Positions 38,006 through 50,454 of a DNA stretch of 64,000 nucleotides are shown one piece after another (within the stretch, counting starts at the first letter, position 1; each line of letters opens with the position of its first letter). The notes below the pieces were generated by a model. The model made no database searches. It was not told where the DNA came from and was given only the letters and a program-made list of their open reading frames with translations. The position numbers were made by a program, and so were the translations under genes. Where the stretch lies: positions 13,507,501 to 13,571,500 of the forward strand of contig NW_026262690.1 of the NCBI RefSeq assembly GCF_021869535.1, read 5' to 3'. This DNA is from Mytilus californianus (taxonomy: Eukaryota; Mollusca; Bivalvia; Mytilida; Mytilidae).

Positions 38006-38875
38006 TTCATATATATGACATTAATTTTGTCATTTGACTGTTAAGTACTAAATAAATACTTACTAAACAGTCAAATGATAAAGCTAACTTCTTACATATA
38101 AATTTAGTTCTGTTTATTAGTATATAACAACTAGTTATCTTCTATTTAAAACATCTTTTTATTTTTATATATTGTTTTTTTATGCAGACATTCAGACAGC
38201 GTATTCCTATTTAGAAAATGGAACAATTACTTTCCATGAACTGCTTAATTTGCACTAACTTAATGAATATATTTAAAAACTATAATAAAGAGAAATAACT
38301 ATTTTACACAATGAGATCCAAACTAATTTCCTTCTGACTTCAGATGTCTTAATGTGAAATGAGTGTACTCTAGTTATCCTTATGCTTAAGGTACATTGAT
38401 TGTTCTTTTATACTTAAAAGTACAACTAAAAGCCAATGAACTCTAAATTATTTTTATATTTCTGATATTGTTTAAAAATAACAAGTTATATGATAGAAAA
38501 AAAGAAAGCTATTCACCAAAGACAAATGACTTATATTTTTTGGTTGAAAATAAGATTTTCTATGAAGTTTTTATATTTTCTTTATATGGGTTGTTGTTGA
38601 TAACTCTACAGATATAACCAAAAGATGATAGGTCTCTTCCAAAGATTGGTTAAAATGTTTTTTGTTAAGTAATAAAGGAGATATTTTTTCCTTCAAATTT
38701 TACAAAAACTAAATTTAATCAGGTTAAGAAAGTCTTCCCCTCTCCCTCCCCAATTAGCTTAAATGAAGGTCCCCACTTACATGGAAAAAAGTGATTATTT
38801 TATTACTATCATGGAATACAACTGATGTTTCCATAGGACATCATTTCCTGCTAGAATTAGCAAATTTCCATTTCA
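38006..38875. other. AT-rich intronic DNA, no recognised feature
   Basis: The arms 'tttgtcatttgactgttaag' and 'aacagtcaaatgataaag' around 38030-38085 form a small inverted repeat. Nothing else recognised. Confidence 0.4.
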
Positions 38876-39078
38876 GTCAACCCTGAAATCTGGGTCAAAA
38901 CCCTTATTTGGAACATTTTTAGAAAGTTCACCTCATAATGTACATGTGTATCAAGTTTCATGTGACCACAACTTCATGGTTAACTACGTTAAACCCAAAC
39001 TGTAACGTGACTGAATGAAATAGAGACTGGAAAACAGAAAGTCCCTCTTCTATCTCAGTAGGGGCATAAAAAGTAGAC
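38876..39078 (+). mobile_element. Dispersed element 3' part, 'GATGCCCC' family, ending 30 bp from an exon
   Basis: 'gggtcaaaacccttatttgg', 'gtgaccacaacttcatggtt' and 'taggggcataaaaag' match the element at 60745-61040. It lies inside the intron just past the donor of the exon at 39107-39247. Confidence 0.75.
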
Positions 39079-39106
39079 ATGGAAGAATCTTTATATTTCA
39101 ACAAAC

Positions 39107-39247
39107 CTTTAGCATATTGAACCTGAACATGTTTAGGACATTCTTCATTCCCAGGAGGTCTTGTAATATTGCCTACTCTGTAACTGACCCCTTTCAGATC
39201 AGATTCAGTCCAGTCAGACCATTCTGATACCATGCATTTTGGAGTTA
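39107..39247 (-). CDS. ALK: Internal exon: degenerate thrombospondin type-1 (TSR)-like segment of the ALK-like receptor
   Basis: Minus-strand exon of 141 bp with acceptor TTTTATTTCAG and donor TAAAG|GTTTGT (a weaker donor than its neighbours), phase 1 in and out. The product contains KCMVSEWSDWTES, then GVSYRVGNITRPPGNEECP. C-x-VSEW-S-W, the later arginine in a hydrophobic context, and P-x-N-x-E-C-P resemble a group-2 TSR, but two of the usual middle cysteines are absent. The two that remain correspond to the first and fourth TSR cysteines. NIT is a possible glycosylation site. The phases let it join the MAM exon upstream (G|TA) and the ALK-module exon downstream (G|TG). A TSR is not part of the textbook ALK ectodomain (MAM-LDLa-MAM-glycine-rich), so this may be a lineage-specific linker. 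Alternatively a second gene could be interleaved, though no evidence of one is seen. Confidence 0.75.
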
Positions 39248-41236
39248 CTGAAATAAAATTTTACGCATTAAATTATTGAAGTCCTTTGCCAAAAATAGTA
39301 TTTTAACATTTTTTTTATAAGAAATGATTTTGTCACTGACCAAGGCTCTAATCGTTAGGTATATTAGAGAAGCTATCAATCCTAACACAACGTGACTGTC
39401 TAAAATAAACATTTATCAATGGTTTTAACATATTTTTTTTTATTATTATTGCACACTTACTTAGCTCACAGAATTATAAAAAAAACAAACATCAATTGTT
39501 TATTTTATTATTGGAAACAGCAGCATCCTGGAATAACAAGATGTAGTATGAGTATAATTGAGTATAATTGCTCACTTAACTATGCTCTTGCTTTTGAGAA
39601 AAAGGAAATACATATTTTCAAAATCTAAGTGTAAAAGAGCTAGGAAAGGCAATATGCTGTATACTAGCGATACCCAAGGTGCAGGTGTTCCCCGTTTTTG
39701 AACTAGTACATGATTAGATCCTTTATCACAAGTAACAAAATAATCCCAAGTACAACAATTATCAGTTATATTAAAACACTTTTACCAGTATGAAATATAA
39801 AATATAACAATTTACTGTCCCTTGATATAATCAAAAGAAAAGTTCTATCATAAATCAGATTTCATTCATAATTCATAATCATATTGAAATTTCATTTTCC
39901 ATTCCATAAAAATGATTACTATTATTTTTGTTTACAAAAAGCAAATTTAAAATATAGTAAATACCTGTAATGTTCAGATCTTTCTTCCCACCTATAATGG
40001 AATAACACAGCAACATAAGAGTATAGTAAAATAGCATTAAATACTTCAAATAGTAAGAAAGCTGCAAATCAGCAGAATTTTACTCAAAAGGAACTGACTT
40101 TAAATAAACCTAATAATAACTATAGATTAGGATATTTCACTTTCACAGAGGAAACGCTATACAAAAATTTATGACAAACGAGACAATTTTTCATACTTCA
40201 ACTCCATTACAGTTATAAAAACTAATGGTATGTGCTTATATTATTGCATTGCACAAGGTCACACTTTTTCAGACTGTTTATGACTTCTTTACACTAAATC
40301 CTTTCGATGTGTACTGTTTGTTATTTTAGTCTGGAAAACATGAAAGGGGGCTTACACTAACACTAGCCAAACTTGTAAACCTAATCCTAAATTAAAAATG
40401 GTTCCCTATACATTGTACTTGAAACAAATGAATGCTCGAGGAGAGCTACAAAAAGGAATAATGTGGTCTATAAAATAAGAGGCCATATTGACAGATTGGT
40501 GGATACTTGTTTTTATCGTGACAATATAAATATTCCAAAAAAATTGTCACTGGAATTTTAGTCGTTTTATTTCCTCCACTTAATTAAAGAATAAAACAAA
40601 ATGTAATAGAAAAAACTATAAAATTTTCCTACTGTTGGATACCTGTTTTTATCGTGTCGAAATTAATGAAAAAATATATATGTCACTTAATGTTTAGTAA
40701 TTTTCTTCATTCTATGAACCTATCTCCGTGAATTGATCACGCTTCAAATATTTGTCCCTGGATCTTACACGCATTCAACATGCAACCATTGCAATCAATT
40801 AACCGATCTTTTTCCAGTTCTTGGGAATGGAAGAATAGTATTAATCACCTTCATAATTGGTATTATAAAATGTTTCCTTCTTATCACAACGATAAAACTC
40901 CTTTGAAACTACATGTCATTTTCGAGATGGAGGGCAGATAAACATCGAATAAAATTTTGCATCACCCCCGTCCCCCTTTTCAAGAGTTTTTGGGGAGAAA
41001 AAATATTCTATAACACGTAAATGGCTTTCGATCCTGAATCCCACGGGAACAATTCCTTTAAATGGACATGTATCTGACATACAAATCCAACTGACATCTG
41101 CTGCATGTGTTAATTTTCTGGAAATCAGATATAGTATCACGCCACTATTTGATTGACATATTGAAAAGTACAGTAAAGTTTTATTGGTCTGCATTTAACC
41201 TTTGACGTGTGTCATAGCCTATTAATGTTACAAATC
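39248..41236. other. Intronic DNA, mostly unrecognised
   Basis: 'ggatacttgtttttatcgtg' at 40501 recurs as 'ggatacctgtttttatcgtg' at 40638. The stretch 40920-41200 is less AT-rich and has a minus-strand open frame, but without an acceptor/donor pair or recognisable domain, so no exon is called. Confidence 0.4.
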
Positions 41237-41336
41237 ATATATAGCCACGCTTTACTCATTAATATATTTAATCCACTCAAAGCTATGCTTTTCATGAATT
41301 AAATACGTTAATTCATAAAAGGCGTGCTATATATAT
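41237..41336. repeat. Foldback element, ~100 bp
   Basis: Outer arms 'atatatagccacgc' and 'gcgtgctatatatat', inner arms 'atgaattaa' and 'ttaattcat' around 'atacg'. Intervening sequence pairs partially ('tgcttttcat' / 'ataaaaggc'). Confidence 0.8.
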
Positions 41337-41439
41337 AACTTAGCAATCATTATCACATCTTATTTTTATAAGGATTCTGCTTTATATCTTTTTCTTTTGC
41401 CAGTTTAAGTAAGATAAATCATGATATAATAAACAGCTG

Positions 41440-42185
41440 CGCCATGAGCGCATGATACGCCCGTCGCTTTTTCAAAGAAAAAAGTTCAATAACTTCTCAA
41501 TGTCATACCAGAAATCTAAAAAAAACTAAAGGGAGGTTATCTTAATAGATAAAAACCAGACACCAAAGTTTCACGAAAACTGCTCAATGAACTTTAAAGA
41601 TATTGTCTGAAAAGTGGAAAATCACCCGTTTTTATGAATAAAATCCCAAAACTTGGAAATGCAAACTCTAAAATTTATAAAAATCGAAAGGGACCCTACG
41701 TCAATAGATATAAACAATTCACCAAAGATTCATGAAAACTGCTGAAAGCGTTTTTGAGTTATTCTATGAAAACTGGAAAATACCCCTTTTTTTAATGAAT
41801 AAAACCCCAGAACTCGGAAACGTAAAATCAAAAATTTACAAAAATCAAAAGGGAGCTCATGTCAACAGATATAAACAATTCACCAAAGTTTCTTGCAAAT
41901 TGGTGAAAGTGTTTTTGAGTTATTGTCCAAAAACTGGAAAATCCCCCTTTTTTAATGAATAAAACCCCCATAACTTGAAAAAAATAAAATCTAAAATTTA
42001 TAAAAAACGAAAGGGAGCTCATGTCAACAGATATAAACAATTCACCAAAGTTTCATGCAAATTGGTTAAAGTGTTTTTGAGTTATTGTCCGACATGTGGA
42101 CAATGGACAGACAGACAGACGGACGGACAGACTGACGGACAACGGTATACCATAATACGACCCATAAATGGGCATATAAAAACTT
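41440..42185 (+). mobile_element. Dispersed element, 'GATACGCCCG' family, copy 1
   Basis: 5' end 'gcgcatgatacgcccgtcgc'. About four ~155-bp units each contain 'gggagctcatgtcaacagat', 'caattcaccaaagtttcatg' and 'ttttgagttattgtc'. Then come a 'cagacagacagacggacgg' run (42105-42140) and the 3' end 'ggtataccataatacgaccc' ... 'gggcatataaaaa'. Conceptual peptides from both strands are artefacts of the ~155-bp units. Confidence 0.85.
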
Positions 42186-42834
42186 AAAGTGTTAGTTTTG
42201 TTAAAATTGTGACAAATTGGAAGATTGTCATAAGACGATTGAGTGGTTTTAATTCTTGTATATAATGTAGTATTATAAACCATATCAGTTATTCACCGTC
42301 TAAAAATAATTAACGTTTCTTGACTGCAGTGAAATTAGCTTTCATTAATGTTTAAGATAAAAAATAACACAACTCTTAGTTATCCAGGTTGGCTTAAACA
42401 TCATAAGAAGCCTTTTATTCAACTAGAAACATTCATAACATTCATTCATGACCTAAACATCATGCCCAACAATGAATGCACTTTAAGAAATATCATACCA
42501 TGACATGGTTGTGATAAACACAGCACAACAGATGTCAAACAGACATGTTCTCTCTATTTATAAAAGCAGAAGGTTAAAAAATTTCAAACAAAAATATAGC
42601 AGTTATCTTAAATCAATATTCAAGTATTCTAAGTTAATTGAATTGTCAGTTAAAGGAGCAGAGGTCTGAGGAAGCTTCATATAACTCATTCTCTTCATCA
42701 GACATCAACAATTACAAACTCAACAGGCTATATCTTTTATCAAGGTGTTTGTTTGTTAGAAATCTCATCCACATTTACAGTGAGCTCAACAATAGTTGTC
42801 TCTGTTAGCCTACGTATACAGTACTGCAAGACTT

Positions 42835-42905
42835 CAGCAACACTGTTATTATTGCCAATGAGACAACTCTCCACCAGAGACCAAGCCTACAAATGAATTC
42901 ACCTC
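42835..42905 (-). mobile_element. Dispersed 'tgtctcattggcaatcat' element, fragment, inverted
   Basis: 'attgccaatgagacaactct' then 'ccaccagagaccaagcc' is the reverse complement of the family's 3' part. Confidence 0.7.
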
Positions 42906-43139
42906 ATCAACACTGTTCACGTAAAAAATGAATCAACCTTTAACAGTACAAGTAACGTGTGAGCCTAGACATGACAGCACATATTCTGAATAGTCAGATC
43001 ACAGCTCTTTTCTGTCATAAATCATTGTCATATATTTAACAATTCTAATTGAGGAATACTTGGTATGTTTCTAAATAACAAGAAGGACGTACTGGTAATA
43101 TAGTGATAAACTCGTCTGAACATTAAAACAAGCTATTTA

Positions 43140-44470
43140 TATCTGAAACATTTGAAATCTTTTAAAAGAACTAGAGAACAAGCATTCTCAGAGTATTGCA
43201 TGGCAATACATAATCCCCTACCGGTTAAAAATTCATTGTTCTGGAACAAAATGCTAACTAGATCAATAACTTGTCATGGTGTAAACTATATAACAAATCT
43301 CAAGTCAATATCTTCAAGCATGACGAAAAAAGTGTTGAAAACTGATTATTTAAGTGAATTTTCTAAGTCCAAGGACAATAACTCTGCACAAAATCATCAG
43401 ACCGGAACAAAATTCGAACTAGATCTGTAACTTATCATGATAAAACTATATACTAATTATCAAATCAATATCTCCAAGCATGAGGAACAAAAGTGAGGAA
43501 AACTGTTTAATATTTTAGTGAATTTTTTAAGTCCAAGGACCATACCTCTGCACAAAATCATCAGACCGGAACAAAATTCGAAATTGATCTGTAACTTGTC
43601 ATGATAAAACTATATACCAATTATCAAATCAATATCCTCAAGCATGACGAAAAAAAGTGCGGAAAACTGATTATTTGAGTGAATTTTCTAAATCCAAGGA
43701 CCATAACTCTGCAGAAAACTGTCCGAAAACTGGAAAATCCCCCTTTTTGTTATGAATAAAACCCCATAAATATATATTCTGAAATTTATAAAAATCAAAA
43801 GGGAGCTCATGTTGATAGAAATAAACAATTCACCAAAGTTTCTTGCAAATTGGTGAAATTGTTTTTGAGTTATTGTCTGAAAACTGGAAAATCGCCCCCT
43901 TTTTTAATGAATAAAACCCAAAAACTCTGAAACGGTAAATCCGAAATTTATAAAAAACGAAAGGAGGCTCACGTCAATAGATATGAACAATTCACAAAAG
44001 TTTCATGGTAATTGGTGAAATTTTTTTTGAGTTATTGTCAGAAAACTGGAAAATACCCCCTTTTTTAATGAACAAAACCCAAAAACTTGGAAACGGAAAA
44101 TCCGAAATTTATATAAAACGAAGGGGGGGCTCACGTCAATGGATATGAACAATTCCAAAAAGTTTCATGCAAATTGGCGAAATTGTTTTTGAGTTATTGT
44201 CCGAAAACTGGAAAATCCCCCCTTTTTTAATGAATAAAAACCCAAAACTCAGAAATGGTAAATCTGAAATTTATAAAAAAAGTAAGGGAGCTCATGTCAA
44301 TAGATATAAACAATTCCCAAAAGTTTCATGCATATTGGTTAAAGCATTTTTGAATTAATGTCCGACATGTTGACGAAGGATGGACAGACAGACGGACGGA
44401 GGGACAGACGGATGGACAGACGATCAGCGGTATACCATAATACGTCCCGTAAACGAGCGTATAAAGACAA
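43140..44470 (+). mobile_element. Chimeric dispersed element: ~140-bp units joined to the GATACGCCCG-family 3' part
   Basis: 43250-43710 holds three to four units with 'aatcatcagaccggaacaaa', 'aacttgtcatgataaaacta' and 'aatcaatatcctcaagcatg'. At about 43715 it switches to the units seen at 41440-42185 ('gaaaactggaaaatccccc', 'gggagctcatgttgatagaa'). It ends with 'cagacagacggacggaggga', 'ggtataccataatacgtccc' and 'gagcgtataaaga'. Confidence 0.8.
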
Positions 44471-44518
44471 TTATGATGCAAATTAGAACACTTCTAAGAA
44501 GTAATCAGAGTTATTTGA

Positions 44519-47500
44519 TCTAAACATAGGTTATACCAGGGACACAAACATAGGTTATACCAGGGACACACAAACATAGGTTATACCACGGACACACAAA
44601 CATAGGTTATACCACAGACACACAAACATAGGTTATACCAGGGACACACACAGGTTATACCAGGGACACAAACATAGGTTATACCAGGGACACACAAACA
44701 TAGGTTATACCACGGACACACAAACATAGGTTATACCACAGACACACAAACATAGGTTATACCAGGGACACACGAACATAGGTTATACCACAGACACACA
44801 AACATAGGTTATACCACAGACACACAAACATAGGTTATACCACGGACACACAAAGGTTATACCAGGGACACACACAGGTTATACCAGGGACACACAAACA
44901 TAGGTTATACCACGGACACACAAACATAGGTTATACCAGGGACACACAAACATAGGTTATACCAGGGACACACATACATAGGTTATACCACAGACACACA
45001 AACATAGGTTATACCAGGGACACACAAACATAGGTTATACCAGGGACACACAAACATAGGTTATACCAGGGACACACAAACAAAGGTTATACCACAGACA
45101 CACAAACATAGGTTATACCACAGACACACAAACATAGGTTATACCAGGGACACACACAGGTTATACCAGGGACACACACAGGTTATACCAGGGACACACA
45201 AACATAGGTTATACCACGGACACACAAACATAGGTTATACCAGGGACACACAAACATAGGTTATACCAGGGACACACATACATAGGTTATACCACAGACA
45301 CACAAACATAGGTTATACCAGGGACACACAAACATAGGTTATACCAGGGACACACAAACATAGGTTATACCAGGGACACACACAGGTTATACCAGGGACA
45401 CACAAACATAGGTTATACCACGGACACACAAACATAGGTTATACCAGGGACACACAAACATAGGTTATACCAGGGACACACATACATAGGTTATACCACA
45501 GACACACAAACATAGGTTATACCAGGGACACACAAACATAGGTTATACCAGGGACACACAAACAAAGGTTATACCACAGACACACAAACATAGGTTATAC
45601 TAGGGACACACAAACATAGGTTATACCACACAGACACACAAACATAGGTTATACCAGGGACACACACAGGTTATACCAGGGACACACACAGGTTATACCA
45701 GGGACACACAAACATAGGTTATACCAGGGACACACACAGGTTATACCAGGGACACACAAACATAGGTTATACCAGGGACACACAAACATAGGTTATACCA
45801 GGGACACACAAACATAGGTTATACCAGGGACACACAAACATAGATTATACCAGGGACACACATACAAAGGTTATACCACGGACACACACAGGTTATACCA
45901 GGGACACACAAACATAGGTTATACCACACAGACACACAAACATAGGTTATACCAGGGACACACAAACATAGGTTATACCAGGGACACACAAACATAGGTT
46001 ATACCACACAGACACACAAACATAGATTATACCAGGGACACACAAACATAGGTTATACCAGGGACACACAAACAAAGGTTATACCACACAGACACACAAA
46101 CAAAGGTTATACCAGGGACACACAAACATAGGTTATACCAGGGACACACAAACATAGGTTATACCAGGGACACACAAACATAGGTTATACCAGGGACACA
46201 CAAACATAGGTTATACCAGGGACACACAAACAAAGGTTATACCAGGGACACACAAACATAGGTTATACCAGGGACACACACAGGTTATACCAGGGACACA
46301 CAAACATAGGTTATACCACAGACACACAAACATAGATTATACCAGTGACACACAAACATAGGTTATACCAGGGACACACAAACATAGGTTATACCAGGGA
46401 CACACAAACATAGGTTATACCAGGGACACACAAACATAGGTTATACCAGGGACACACAAACATAGGTTATACCAGGGACACACAAACAAAGGTTATACCA
46501 CGGACACACACAGGTTATACCAGGGACACACAAACATAGGTTATACCAGGGACACACAAACATAGGTTATACCACGGACACACACAGGTTATACCAGGGA
46601 CACACAAACATAGGTTATACCACAGACACACAAACATAGATTATACCAGTGACACACAAACATAGGTTATACCAGGGACACACAAACATAGGTTATACCA
46701 CACAGACACACAAACATAGATTATACCAGGGACACACAAACATAGGTTATACCAGGGACACACAAACAAAGGTTATACCACACAGACACACAAACATAGG
46801 TTATACCAGGGACACACAAACATAGGTTATACCAGGGACACACAAACATAGGTTATACCAGGGACACACAAACATAGGTTATACCAGGGACACACAAACA
46901 TAGGTTATACCACGGACACACACAGGTTATACCAGGGACACACAAACATAGGTTATACCACAGACACACAAACATAGATTATACCAGTGACACACAAACA
47001 TAGGTTATACCAGGGACACACAAACATAGGTTATACCAGGGACACACAAACATAGGTTATACCAGGGACACACAAACATAGGTTATACCACGGACACACA
47101 AACAAAGGTTATACCAGGGACACACACAGGTTATACCACGGACACACACAGGTTATACCAGGGACACACAAACATAGGTTATACCAGGGACACACAAACA
47201 TAGGTTATACCAGGGACACACAAACAAAGGTTATACCACGGACACACACAGGTTATACCAGGGACACACAAACATAGGTTATACCAGTGACACACAAACA
47301 TAGGTTATACCAGGGACACACAAACATAGGTTATACCAGGGACACACAAACATAGGTTATACCAGGGACACACAAACAAAGGTTATACCAGGGACACACA
47401 CAGGTTATACCACGGACACACACAGGTTATACCAGGGACACACAAACAAAGGTTATACCAGGGACACACAAACATAGGTTATACCAGGGACACACAAACA

Positions 47501-48252
47501 AAGGTTATACCAGGGACACACACAGGTTATACCACGGACACACACAGGTTATACCAGGGACACACAAACAAAGGTTATACCAGGGACACACACAGGTTAT
47601 ACCAGGGACACACAAACATAGATTATACCAGGGACACACAAACATAGGTTATACCACAGACACACAAACATAGGTTATACCACAGACACACAAACATAGG
47701 TTATACCACAGACACACAAACATAGGTTATACCAGGGACACACACAGGTTATACCAGGGACACACAAACATAGGTTATACCACGGACACACACAGGTTAT
47801 ACCAGGGACACACATACATAGGTTATACCACGGACACACACAGGTTATACCAGGGACACACAAACATAGGTTATACCAGGGACACACAAACATAGGTTAT
47901 ACCACGGACACACACAGGTTATACCAGGGACACACAAACATAGGTTATACCAGGGACACACAAACAAAGGTTATACCAGGGACACACATACATAGGTTAT
48001 ACCACGGACACACAAACATAGGTTATACCAGGGACACACAAACATAGGTTATACCACACAGACACACAAACATAGATTATACCAGTGACACACAAACATA
48101 GGTTATACCAGGGACACACAAACATTGGTTATACCAGGGACACACAAACATAGGTTATACCACAGACACACAAACATAGATTAAACCAGGGACACACAAA
48201 CATAGGTTATACCACAGACACACAAACATAGGTTATACCAGGGACACACAGG
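44519..48252. repeat. 3.7-kb minisatellite, ~26-bp unit with a 22-bp variant
   Basis: 'gggacacacaaacataggtt' + 'atacca' repeated roughly 145 times. Variants are the 22-bp deletion form ('gggacacacacaggttatac'), 'cac(g/a)gacacac', 'cacacagacacac' (28 bp), 'aaacaaagg' and 'catagatta'. Variant strings recur in blocks, so the array grew by amplification of multi-unit segments. On the minus strand it encodes only a cyclic Val/Cys/Pro/Trp/Tyr string and has no exon features. Confidence 0.97.
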
Positions 48253-48296
48253 CAGACAAGCAAATTACTATAGGCCAAGTTATCTGTGGGGCCCGA

Positions 48297-48690
48297 AACA
48301 AACAGCATGAGGCTTTCAAGAGGCTGAATCGCTCACCTGGTAAAAATATGCCATTTTGATATTTAATTTTACTTTTATTGCAATCAGCTATGTTTACTTA
48401 TCTGTTTTGTAGATCTGCAATAATGATCATTTTTACAGTTTACAGTTTATATCTATCTATAAAAAAAATTGAGAAAATTGTCAAAATTTTAAAAAAATTA
48501 GTAAAAAATGGTCATTTAAGAACACTAAATCCTTCCTATAAGAAATCAGACAATTTTGCCATGTTGAATTATTGGAATATCATATTTTGCTTTTAAAAGT
48601 TCATCTATATCTACTATGGATTTTTTGACAAATCAATAAAAACATCAATCAGTGAAACAAACTCCTATAAGGAGTCGGTTGACAAGTATT
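48297..48690 (+). mobile_element. Dispersed element, 'gctcacct' family
   Basis: 'gaggctttcaagaggctgaa' and 'tcgctcacctggtaaaaata' open it; 'tttgtagatctgcaataatg', 'cagtttatatctatctataa' and 'ctataaggagtcggttgaca' follow. Related to 3785-3910 and 34780-34885. It starts just after the 3.7-kb array. Confidence 0.65.
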
Positions 48691-49084
48691 CTTATTTTCT
48701 ATATTCAAATAAGGCAATATCTAATACTTTTTATTATATAGAAACAGAATATTAAAACTATTGTTTTGGCATATGAATATAGTTGTATTGCACAGTTATC
48801 AAAATGGCAGATCATTACATTGTTTTTGTTTTGATTAGAAGGCTGTAAAGAATATTTATACTTACTCCATAAAGTATTTGACAATTCAAAAAATAAAATT
48901 AACATAGAGACCTTACGGATAACTTTTTTTAATTATAGACCAAAAATTATGAAATTAACAATCAGAGTTTGTATATATCATATATTAACATACATTAAGA
49001 AAAAAAAAGGGAATTTAAAACAAATGGATTTTTAAGGACTTTTTTCTGCAAATATATAGAAGTCAAATGGACAATATATGGTAT

Positions 49085-49190
49085 GGGTTTTTCTCATTGT
49101 TGAAGGCCATACTGTGGCCTATAATTGCTTATATCCACTTCATTTGAACTCTGGTGGCAATCATACAACATCTCTTTATTTTATATTAAA
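49085..49190 (+). mobile_element. Dispersed 'tgtctcattggcaatcat' element, fragment with internal deletion
   Basis: 'atgggtttttctcattgttg' and 'aaggccatactgtggcctat', then 'aactctggtggcaatcatac': the piece containing 'tagttgtctcatt' is deleted. Confidence 0.7.
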
Positions 49191-49599
49191 AGCTTTTTAT
49201 TGCCTGAAATATTTAAAATCGTTAAGAATGAACACTGAAAATGTTTATGGCCTCTGAAATGCATTAAATCTATAAGAATACTGATGGAACATATTATTGG
49301 TATGGTTTATTTCCATTGACTGAGAAAAATGTGTAAATTTCAACTACAACTTTCAGCTCTTAGAGGAAAAGATCAGTCAAAGAAACCCTACTTTCCCAAT
49401 ATGAAAAAAAAAGTTTCAGCAACCTGAAGGCATAGTTTTTCCCGTATACTTAAGGTATGATTCATTTCTGTTATGATTTCAGACAGTCATATTGTTTTAC
49501 ACAATCTGTTGTAGTAACTATCATATTGATGTTTGACATTGTCACTTCTAAATTAATTAGGAATTTTCTTTTATGATATGTTAATAACCAACAATCTAA

Positions 49600-50110
49600 G
49601 ATAAACTGGATACGACCGCAGAGGTCCAACACTGAACAGTTGGGGCAAAAATGGACACAATATTCAACCTTGATACAGGTCTGAATTTGGATTGTAATTA
49701 AATATTTGACACATTATAGGTTTCTGACACAGAATAAATGTAGTCCAAGAACTTGATTTGATTTTGATTTGATTTTTGGTGTTTTAACGCCACTTTTAAG
49801 CACCCCTTTTGGGCTATTTCGTGGCGGCTAGTTTTTATTGGTGGAGGAGGCAGGAGTGCCCTGAGAAAACCACTGACCTTCGATCGGAAAACTGACAATC
49901 CTAGTCAATCAAGATTGGAGTCGAGTGCACCCGCACAAGCGGGGTTCGAACTCACAACCTCAGTGTTGACTGGCTAGTGATTTCAGTAGTAACTACTTAG
50001 ACCACTCGGCCACCGAGGCCCCCTCAAAGAACTTGAAATTGGTTGTATGATTTGAATTTATATTCAATTGAAGATTTCTTGCTGTTGTGCAATACACTGT
50101 GCTGTTTCGC
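49600..50110 (+). mobile_element. Dispersed element, 'ATACGACCGCA' family, copy 2, interrupted by a SINE
   Basis: 'ggatacgaccgcagaggtcc' and 'gtctgaatttggattgtaat' match 9694 and 61560. After the SINE the sequence resumes as 'ttggttgtatgatttgaatt', then 'gaagatttcttgctgttgtg'. The 3' half is lost or merges into 50110-50215. Confidence 0.8.
49757..50026 (-). mobile_element. tRNA-derived SINE with ~10-bp target-site duplication, best-preserved copy
   Basis: On the minus strand, from 50026: 'ggcctcggtggccgagtggt' (A box 'tggccgagtgg'), then 'gtgagttcgaaccccgc' (B box), a core with 'ctcctgcctcctccacc', 'aataaaaactagccgcc', and a tail of 'atcaaatc' units. 'aagaacttga' occurs at 49747-49756 and 50027-50036. 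Both promoter boxes look intact. Relatives: 25404-25664, 35365-35580. Confidence 0.92.
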
Positions 50111-50209
50111 AATACTTAGTTAATCTGTTTTCAGACTATATACAAAGAATAAGCAAAATAAATTGAGACCCCCAATTTTTTTTTAAATTAATATTTGAAG
50201 AGAATTTTC

Positions 50210-50454
50210 TTTTGAGGAAAAAAAATTGCCCTTGACATTTGACATAGTGATCTCATTTTATATGACCATATATCCAAGAAAGATTGCAATCCCACATTTA
50301 TCATTTGATTTAGCATCTGAAAACCAATTTTCTGCAAAATTTGTTGTCTATCTTAAGTAACTATGACCTTGACCTTTGAGGTATTGACCTCCAAATCAAA
50401 AGGGATCTTCTTCTCATTTTATTTGACCAAGGATCAAGGAAAAGGCATATACAG
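50210..50454 (+). mobile_element. Left part of a dispersed element split by later insertions
   Basis: Two units with 'gaccttgacctttgaggtat', 'tgacctccaaatcaaaaggg' and 'atcttcttctcattttattt'. The same wording resumes at 51440-51640 and ends in 'gtgtggggtataaaaa'. Confidence 0.6.

Noticed and set aside
40916-41194. Minus-strand open frame in a less AT-rich stretch
   Set aside because: No recognisable domain, no suitable acceptor/donor phases to join the receptor exons; could be an unrelated short gene but unsupported.
44519-48252. CRISPR-like repeat array
   Set aside because: Units are contiguous 22-28 bp repeats with no unique spacers, and the context is a eukaryotic intron.
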